From Bacteroidales bacterium (GTDB taxonomy: Bacteria; Bacteroidota; Bacteroidia; Bacteroidales; UBA12077): a stretch of DNA of 42,454 nt. The number at the start of each line of letters is the position of its first letter. Position 1 is the first letter of the stretch. The stretch is taken from contig WTBR01000177.1 in assembly GCA_013138975.1 (NCBI GenBank), forward strand, positions 1 to 42,454, given 5' to 3'. Under the pieces are notes generated by a model. The model was not told the origin of the DNA. It saw nothing but the letters and a program-made list of their open reading frames with translations, and ran no database searches. A program made the position numbers and the translations under genes. Positions 38,374-42,454 of this stretch are shown piece after piece.

Positions 38374-38418
38374 GTTGAAATATCGTTTATATTTAATTAC
38401 AGTACTTGCTCGAAAGCG

Positions 38419-38451
38419 CCAAAATACTCACAATTCCTTTAAATTTTCAAA
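38419..38451 (-). promoter_or_regulatory. Candidate Bacteroidota promoter for the NRPS gene
   Basis: On the minus strand TTTG (38448-38451) is followed after 21 bases by TATTTTGG (38419-38426). This matches 7 of 8 positions of the Bacteroidota primary-sigma -7 element TAnnTTTG at about the usual spacing. The start codon lies about 45 bases further on. Such AT-rich matches arise by chance, so this is a candidate only. Confidence 0.4.
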
Positions 38452-38760
38452 ATTGATTATCAATCAATCAACCCCAACAGGATTAGCATTAATAAGCGAA
38501 TGCCTATTCTATACAATTACCTATTAATCAATTAAGATCATTCAGATTTTGAGGATATAAGGAACTACCAGAACGTCTTTGAAGCTTTCTTTTCAAAGGC
38601 TTTAAATATACGTAGTTTCTTGCAGGCACGAATTAGAAAATAAAGATACTTCCAATCTTTTTTTCTATCACATTATTAGCAAACGCTCCAGCATAAGTTA
38701 AATCGAAATTAAACACCAAAATAAGCTATAAAATTTGTTTCATCTTCACGCATATTTCTT
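38452..38760. other. Spacer with no recognisable gene
   Basis: I find no coding region on either strand. A 7-bp inverted repeat, CTTTGAA (38577-38583) with TTCAAAG (38592-38598), has an 8-base loop and no T-run. Just before the recombinase remnant, 38741-38760 could encode a decayed form of the LRHSFATH recombinase motif (reads HLHAYFF), but it is out of frame with what follows. Confidence 0.35.
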
Positions 38761-38895
38761 CAAAAAATAAAATAGCAAGGATTATTCAAGAACTAATAAG
38801 ACACAATTCAATAAAAACTACAGAAATATATTCTCATGTAGTTATGAATAAGCCTAAAAATAGTAAAAGCTCCATAGATAATTTAGATATATAAA
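38761..38895 (+). pseudogene. C-terminal remnant of a tyrosine recombinase
   Basis: The plus-strand frame ending at TAA 38893-38895 reads ...IIQELIRHNSIKTTEIYSHV and then ...KSSIDNLDI. This matches the C-terminal signature of Bacteroidota tyrosine recombinases (IQELLGHSSIKTTEIYTHV..., with the catalytic Tyr, ending in a short ..SPLDDL tail). Only about 40 residues remain. The LGH motif has decayed to IRH, and the upstream catalytic Arg region is missing or frameshifted. It is a dead fragment and evidence of past integration next to the NRPS. Confidence 0.7.
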
Positions 38896-39292
38896 ATGAT
38901 TCATTTATATTTGTTAACGAAACTGGATTGTTATGATAAACAATTTTGAGAATCTTAATTATGATGCTTTTAAGTAATTTTAAAGAATTAAATAAACGTA
39001 TTATATATGCGAAATAGAAACCATAATCAAAAAAAAAGAAGTGGTTGTGGTCTCTATAACTAAGTTAAAAACAAGGCGAAAAAACCTAAAAATTACTATC
39101 AGATAATAATACGAAAAAAAATATTTTAGTATTCTAATGCGCTTTTGCACTTACGTGCAATAAAAAGATACCCTGAGCATTAAACAAATTTGTTTCGCGT
39201 TGCTTCACAAAAGAGTTTAACCTTGATCTATTAATAATGTTATATTGTGTTGTTTGTACTAAATATTGCCCAATGATATGCATTAGTGCTTA
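38896..39292. other. Spacer downstream of the SIR2-TPR gene
   Basis: No gene is seen. TTGCAC (39145-39150) and GTGCAA (39155-39160) form a short hairpin without a T-run on either strand. The SIR2 gene ends into this spacer, and I find no convincing terminator for it. Confidence 0.4.
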
Positions 39293-40975
39293 TTAACTAT
39301 AAAGATTTAATAGGTTTTTAAAATCTTTATCATCGTAAAAGAACGCCCAATCTTTATCCTTTTTGATAAATTTAACTTCAATTTCATTATCTAAAAGGCT
39401 CTGTTCTAAATATTTGAGAGCATTTTTTTTATCATTACTTATTGCATAAATACATGCAAGATTATATGAACCAGAACCTAAATCTCTTGCCTTTTCTAAT
39501 TCTTTTCTCGCTTGATTAATTAAATTAACCTTTTCATTTCCTGTGCTCATTCGTGCTATTGATCCTAGAACACCACCCAGATCTCTATACACTTTTTGGT
39601 TGTTAGGATTAATATCTACAGCTTTTTTAAATTTATTCAAAGCTTGTTTATACAATGTCTGAGCTTCAATACCAGATTTATTATTTCCAATATTCCCTAA
39701 AGCGACCCCCCATCCATAGAATACATCTGAATCGTTTGGATTCAGTATAGATGCTTTTTCAAAAATTTCAATTGCTTTTCTATTTAATTTTTCAGACTTT
39801 GTATCAGATATATTCTTTGCCAACAGCCATAGTTTAGTGCCCCAATTCACATAAAGGCCTGCCATTAAACTATTTACATCTTTATTGTCTAATTTATTAA
39901 CTTTAATCTCAATTTTAGAGATTTTGTTTTCATTGTAATCCTCATTAATTGATATGTCAATAATCTCTTTCTTAAACAATTCTATTTCTGCAGTTTCATT
40001 TTTCATTTCTTTGCTCTCTAGGTTACCATACTCAAATTGCTGAATTGCTTTATCTACCTGATTTTTTGATATATCTAATCTCTCTTTCACTCCTTTAAAA
40101 TGTTTCTTATCGTCTATATCAACAATATTATTTATCATGGACCTTAAAGAGGAAAAAGGCTTATCAATAATTTCTGGCTCAGGTAATTCTAACTCTTTGT
40201 TTAATTTCAGCATAAACGAATCTGCGTCATATCCATCAATTAAAAAAGCATTGGTATTCGGTTTTGATAATAATTCTTTTGAAACTTTCAATGATGGTTT
40301 ATGGTCATTATATCCTACCCAATATAAACCATTATCAAATCTGCCAAGTTTCTTGATATGATCGAATATTGGATCTTCTCCACTGTACCCAATAAATATC
40401 CATGGTCTTTGATTTCTTATTCCATTTAGAATTGGGGGCACAATTTCGTTGACTTTTGCCATTTCCTCAGAAGTATTTAACAACCACAGACCATGGTGTT
40501 GCCCATGAAGATATACAATTGACTTTTCTCTAAATGTTGTAGTTGTAAGATCTTTGAGAATAGCCATGTCATATGTTGGAGGAAACTCATTATATAACGC
40601 TAAGGCTCTTTGCATAAGATTATCAAAATTTACTGTCAGAACATAATCAGCAAAGCCATGCATCATTAATTGAGCAATATAAATATGTGTCACATTAATT
40701 TTAGCTGCATCTATATATTCTTTTAGTACAGAATTTCTTGCATTAGGGCCAATACATTCCATTACTGTTGAATAAGTGATATCATCTTTAGGAAGGGATT
40801 TTATTTTAGGATTATCACAATATCTAACCAAAATATCTTCTACAATTTCGTTAGCTAACAATATACCACTTGATTTAGAAGCTCCTGCTCCAAGAAAAAA
40901 AATAGGTCCAGGCATTCCTTGACTTTTTGCCTCCTTTAAGAAGTATGCTAGTTCTGTGACTGTTGATTTATTCAT
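39293..40975 (-). CDS. SIR2-family NADase-like protein with C-terminal TPR repeats
   Basis: A 560-residue protein from ATG 40973-40975. A GTG ten codons further upstream is possible, but the ATG sits closer to the conserved domain. The N-terminal half is SIR2-like: FFLGAGAS (about residues 26-33) for NAD binding, LTVNFDNL with N116 and D118, YLHGQHHG with H157, and IFIGYSGEDPIFDHI. The C-terminal part (about 370-550) has tetratricopeptide-like repeats (AIEIFEKASILNPNDSD, ALNKFKKAVDINPNNQ, ALKYLEQSL). SIR2 domains fused to sensor or repeat regions often act as NAD-depleting effectors in anti-phage defence. That role is inferred here. It is a single-gene unit on the same strand as the NRPS, 919 bp upstream, with no link to peptide synthesis evident. 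A substrate-specific deacylase is less likely. Confidence 0.88.
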   Translation of the reverse strand: MNKSTVTELAYFLKEAKSQGMPGPIFFLGAGASKSSGILLANEIVEDILVRYCDNPKIKSLPKDDITYSTVMECIGPNARNSVLKEYIDAAKINVTHIYIAQLMMHGFADYVLTVNFDNLMQRALALYNEFPPTYDMAILKDLTTTTFREKSIVYLHGQHHGLWLLNTSEEMAKVNEIVPPILNGIRNQRPWIFIGYSGEDPIFDHIKKLGRFDNGLYWVGYNDHKPSLKVSKELLSKPNTNAFLIDGYDADSFMLKLNKELELPEPEIIDKPFSSLRSMINNIVDIDDKKHFKGVKERLDISKNQVDKAIQQFEYGNLESKEMKNETAEIELFKKEIIDISINEDYNENKISKIEIKVNKLDNKDVNSLMAGLYVNWGTKLWLLAKNISDTKSEKLNRKAIEIFEKASILNPNDSDVFYGWGVALGNIGNNKSGIEAQTLYKQALNKFKKAVDINPNNQKVYRDLGGVLGSIARMSTGNEKVNLINQARKELEKARDLGSGSYNLACIYAISNDKKNALKYLEQSLLDNEIEVKFIKKDKDWAFFYDDKDFKNLLNLYS

Positions 40976-41002
40976 CTTTAATATTTTTACATTAAGAATA
41001 AC

Positions 41003-41042
41003 CACAAATAAAAATAGAATAATCCTTCTATTTTATTTTGTG
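41003..41042. promoter_or_regulatory. 17-bp inverted repeat in the SIR2-TPR leader (operator-like)
   Basis: The arms CACAAATAAAAATAGAA (41003-41019) and TTCTATTTTATTTTGTG (41026-41042) match at 15 of 17 positions around a 6-base centre. The repeat lies 28 bases upstream of the ATG and touches the candidate -7 element. It would cover the predicted transcription start and leader. A dimeric repressor site or an mRNA hairpin that limits translation are both possible. Confidence 0.5.
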
Positions 41043-41072
41043 AATGTACTATTTTTACACACATCTATCAAA
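41041..41072 (-). promoter_or_regulatory. Candidate promoter for the SIR2-TPR gene
   Basis: On the minus strand TTTG (41069-41072) is followed after 20 bases by TACATTCA (41041-41048), a 6-of-8 match to TAnnTTTG. The position suits a leader of about 60 bases. The match is weak in this AT-rich context. Confidence 0.3.
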
Positions 41073-41154
41073 CAAATAATTTAAAATAACTTGTGTTTAA
41101 AAGTCTAATTCCTATTACAAACACATTAGTAAGCCAGCACAAATTCAATACCCT

Positions 41155-41228
41155 GTTCGACTTAGGCTGCCAAAGAATATAAATATAATACAACAAAGTA
41201 GTTCGGCTTAGGCTTTTGCCTAAGTCGG
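41155..41228. repeat. REP-like motif copies (GTTCGRCTTAGGC), left group
   Basis: GTTCGACTTAGGC (41155-41167) and GTTCGGCTTAGGC (41201-41213) are two copies of one 13-mer. The second is followed by its own inverted copy GCCTAAGTCG (41218-41227) across a TTTT loop, giving a 10-bp hairpin with one G-T pair. A further inverted copy lies at 41528-41540. Together they flank the transposase remnant at 41363-41476, an arrangement typical of REP-type repeats and their transposases. Confidence 0.6.
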
Positions 41229-41237
41229 TCTATTTTT

Positions 41238-41260
41238 GGTAGCTTGTAGCTACCTTTTTT
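41238..41260 (+). terminator. Terminator-like hairpin with T-run
   Basis: GGTAGCT (41238-41244), loop TGT, AGCTACC (41248-41254) and then TTTTTT form a short rho-independent terminator shape on the plus strand. No intact plus-strand gene lies upstream, so it may belong to a decayed element. Confidence 0.4.
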
Positions 41261-41362
41261 CTGGAAACAAAAAAGAAACAAGAGAGTATAGAAAGAATAT
41301 ATGGCTTATTTTTATTAGCTCTATCCTCAACTGAATGCTTTATAAATAGAAAAAAGCAGTAA

Positions 41363-41476
41363 ATTCCGATTAAAGCAGGTGTAGTTGCTAAACCACTAGA
41401 TTATTTATATTCAAGTGCAAGAAATTATGCAGACATGGATAGTGTAATAGAAATAATTAAAGCAGATCGAAGATGA
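41363..41476 (+). pseudogene. C-terminal remnant of a REP-associated tyrosine transposase (IS200-like)
   Basis: The plus-strand frame ending at TGA 41474-41476 reads IPIKAGVVAKPLDYLYSSAR followed by NYADMDSV. This corresponds to the conserved C-terminal NPVKAGLV.KPEDY.YSSARNY segment of TnpA-REP proteins in Bacteroidota. An in-frame stop lies just before it, and the HUH and catalytic Tyr regions are absent, so only about 37 codons survive. REP-like repeats on both sides support the assignment. Confidence 0.7.
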
Positions 41477-41527
41477 AAAACAATTTGATTAAGGTACGAC
41501 TATAAGGATATAAACGACTCAGGCATA

Positions 41528-41540
41528 GCCTAAGCCGAAC
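41528..41540. repeat. REP-like motif copy, right, inverted
   Basis: GCCTAAGCCGAAC is the exact reverse complement of 41201-41213. It lies on the other side of the transposase remnant and so closes the inverted pair around it. Confidence 0.6.
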
Positions 41541-41541
41541 G

Positions 41542-41660
41542 GGGACAGCCTCTTATTCCAAAGGGGGCACTGATTTTCAGCAATTTTTCGCCCCGACCCT
41601 AAAGGGAGAAGTTACCGGAAATCTATTTATATATTGCTTTTGGGACAGCCTCTTATTCCA
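41542..41660. repeat. 19-nt direct repeat, copies exactly 100 bp apart
   Basis: GGGACAGCCTCTTATTCCA occurs at 41542-41560 and again at 41642-41660. The stretch between holds CCCTAAAGGG-type intergenic sequence and no gene. The reverse complement (GAGGCTGTCCC) resembles insertion-sequence ends, so this may mark two nested or tandem element ends. Confidence 0.65.
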
Positions 41661-41661
41661 A

Positions 41662-41714
41662 TTAAATTTCAAAATGAGCTATAAATAATTTGAATTATTT
41701 TTTGCTTAGATGAT
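41662..41714 (-). repeat. 53-bp repeat, right copy (inverted partner at 145-197)
   Basis: Its reverse complement matches 145-197 at 47 of 53 positions by hand alignment. It lies one base beyond the second copy of the 19-nt direct repeat, so the two probably belong to one decayed element end. Confidence 0.7.
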
Positions 41715-42299
41715 TCAAAAAATCCCAGAAATATTAGATTGATTTATTACTATTAAATTTTGGAAATGACTTCTGCTATTCTTTTTAAGGGTTATCTATT
41801 GCATTATGAATTGAATTTGCAGTATAATAGAATTTGCTTTAGTTAATTCTGACCACTTTGTTGGAGAAAGGGTAAAGGAATTAATTCCTGCTTCACACAA
41901 TAAGGAGCCGATTTCGCCCCCCTTTAAAATCTGAGTTATTTTACTGCTCCCAAATTCCTAAAAATTCGATCGTTGTTCTTCTTCGTAGACAATTTTTATC
42001 CGGCACATCAATATGACTTTTAAAAATTCCAAAAAAATTTAATTGAAATATTGAGAATATCTGATATAAAATATGTTTTACAATCTAACGGCTCCGTGTT
42101 AACAGCAGTGTGGGTTTTCGCCTTTTTTCAGTATCACCCATTAAGAAAATTAAAAATAATAAAATATGTTAGAAAACCGCTGCAATCCTTATGTTTTATG
42201 ATCCAATGTTGAACTAAACCCCGCCGAAGCGGGGTAGCTTTTGAGCAGTGCCACTAAAAAGCAGTAATGCTCGTATTATTAATTGAAAAAATAAATAAT
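41715..42299. other. Spacer upstream of the recombinase gene
   Basis: No gene can be supported. A 12-base palindrome GGAATTAATTCC lies at about 41878-41889. ACCCCGC (42218-42224) and GCGGGGT (42229-42235) form a 7-bp GC-rich hairpin with loop CGAA and a weak downstream T-run. The sequence around 42087-42115 (GGCTCCGTGTTAACAGCAGT) looks like an element boundary but is not identified. Confidence 0.35.
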
Positions 42300-42454
42300 A
42301 TGAGTAAAAATACAATTTATTCTGAAGCTTGCAACAAGGTTGTGGGGTTTCAATCAATGGGCGAAGAATTTATTCGCAAACTGGTAATTGACGATAAAGC
42401 CAGATCAACCCATGAAAATTATCTTCGTCAGATGTCTAAATTGGCACTTTATTT
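42300..42454 (+). CDS. Tyrosine recombinase/integrase, N-terminal part (cut by window end)
   Basis: An ATG at 42300-42302 opens a frame that stays open to the window edge (51 codons). It begins MSKNTIYSEACNKVVGFQS and continues through GEEFIRKL and STHENYLRQMSKLALYF. This matches the N-terminal SAM-like DNA-binding region of Bacteroidota site-specific integrases, the type often found next to IS91-family transposases. The catalytic domain lies beyond the window, so whether the gene is intact is unknown. With the other remnants it marks this side of the locus as mobile-element territory. Confidence 0.7.
   Translation, partial: MSKNTIYSEACNKVVGFQSMGEEFIRKLVIDDKARSTHENYLRQMSKLALY

Noticed and set aside
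818..37687. Many short plus-strand open frames opposite the NRPS gene
   Set aside because: They run antisense through conserved NRPS domains, recur at equivalent places in each module and encode nothing recognisable. They are shadows of the repetitive minus-strand gene.
562..38373. Repeated modules as CRISPR-like or tandem DNA repeat array
   Set aside because: The repeats are protein domain copies of about 3.1-4.5 kb with diverged A cores, not short regular units.
39145..39160. TTGCAC/GTGCAA hairpin as terminator of the SIR2-TPR gene
   Set aside because: The stem is only 6 bp and no T-run follows on the minus strand.
40976..41005. GTG at 41003-41005 as start of the SIR2-TPR protein
   Set aside because: The extra ten residues (VILNVKILK...) overlap the palindrome arm and add no conserved sequence. 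The ATG at 40973-40975 is the simpler start, though GTG is not excluded.
41821..41934. Plus-strand open stretch reading ...VNSDHFVGERVKELIPASH... up to a TGA
   Set aside because: It has 37 codons, no start codon, stops just upstream, and no family I can recognise. It sits in repeat-rich spacer and may be part of an intergenic repeat.
42087..42115. Possible attC/att site near GTGTTAACAGCAG
   Set aside because: A GTTAAC core is present, but I could not find paired simple sites or the expected imperfect palindrome, so there is no support beyond a six-base match.

Overview
The window is AT-rich DNA from a Bacteroidota bacterium, possibly a marine Marinilabiliales- or Flavobacteriia-like lineage. 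This rests on base composition, promoter-like TTTG/TAnnTTTG pairs, and a Bacteroidota-type tyrosine recombinase start at the right edge. The genus cannot be named from the sequence.

Nearly 90% of the window (562-38373, minus strand) is one uninterrupted gene for a 12,603-residue, ten-module non-ribosomal peptide synthetase (NRPS) of roughly 1.4 MDa. The order is C-A-PCP-E / C-A-PCP / C-A-PCP-E / C-A-PCP-E / C-A-PCP / C-A-PCP / C-A-PCP / C-A-PCP / C-A(interrupted)-PCP / C-A-PCP-TE. The logic is self-consistent. PCPs with a GGDS site come before E domains and those with GGHS before C domains. Each C domain after an E domain is of the DCL-like LTPMQEGMLFH type, and the others after module 1 are of the LCL-like SSAQKRLYLLQQ type. 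Pocket codes read by eye give Thr at module 3 and Phe at module 4 with good support, Glu-like at 6, Tyr/aromatic at 7 and Leu-like at 8. Modules 1, 2, 5, 9 and 10 have codes I cannot assign safely. Residues 1, 3 and 4 should be D-configured. The TE may hydrolyse or cyclise the product.

The most unusual part is in module 9. About 540 residues are inserted in its adenylation domain between core motifs a2 and a3. The insert is a complete cobalamin-binding-type radical SAM enzyme (CxxxCxxC cluster motif plus a B12-binding Rossmann domain). Its two domains are in the reverse of the usual order, as if circularly permuted at the inter-domain linker. This suggests an NRPS module that selects an amino acid and carries out B12/radical SAM chemistry, most simply C-methylation, within one polypeptide.

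Right of the NRPS lies a degenerate spacer (38374-39292) with a plausible NRPS promoter and the C-terminal remnant of a tyrosine recombinase. Next is a minus-strand SIR2-TPR gene (39293-40975), a probable stand-alone NADase-type defence or stress protein, with a 17-bp inverted repeat over its predicted transcription start. From 41006 to 42299 is a repeat-rich spacer with REP-like motifs around the remnant of a REP-associated tyrosine transposase, a direct repeat and decayed element ends. One 53-bp sequence there (41662-41714) also occurs inverted at 145-197, so the NRPS-SIR2 block is bracketed by inverted repeats. The window ends inside the start of a recombinase/integrase gene (42300-).

No transporter, phosphopantetheinyl transferase, regulator or separate tailoring enzyme for the NRPS is in the window.
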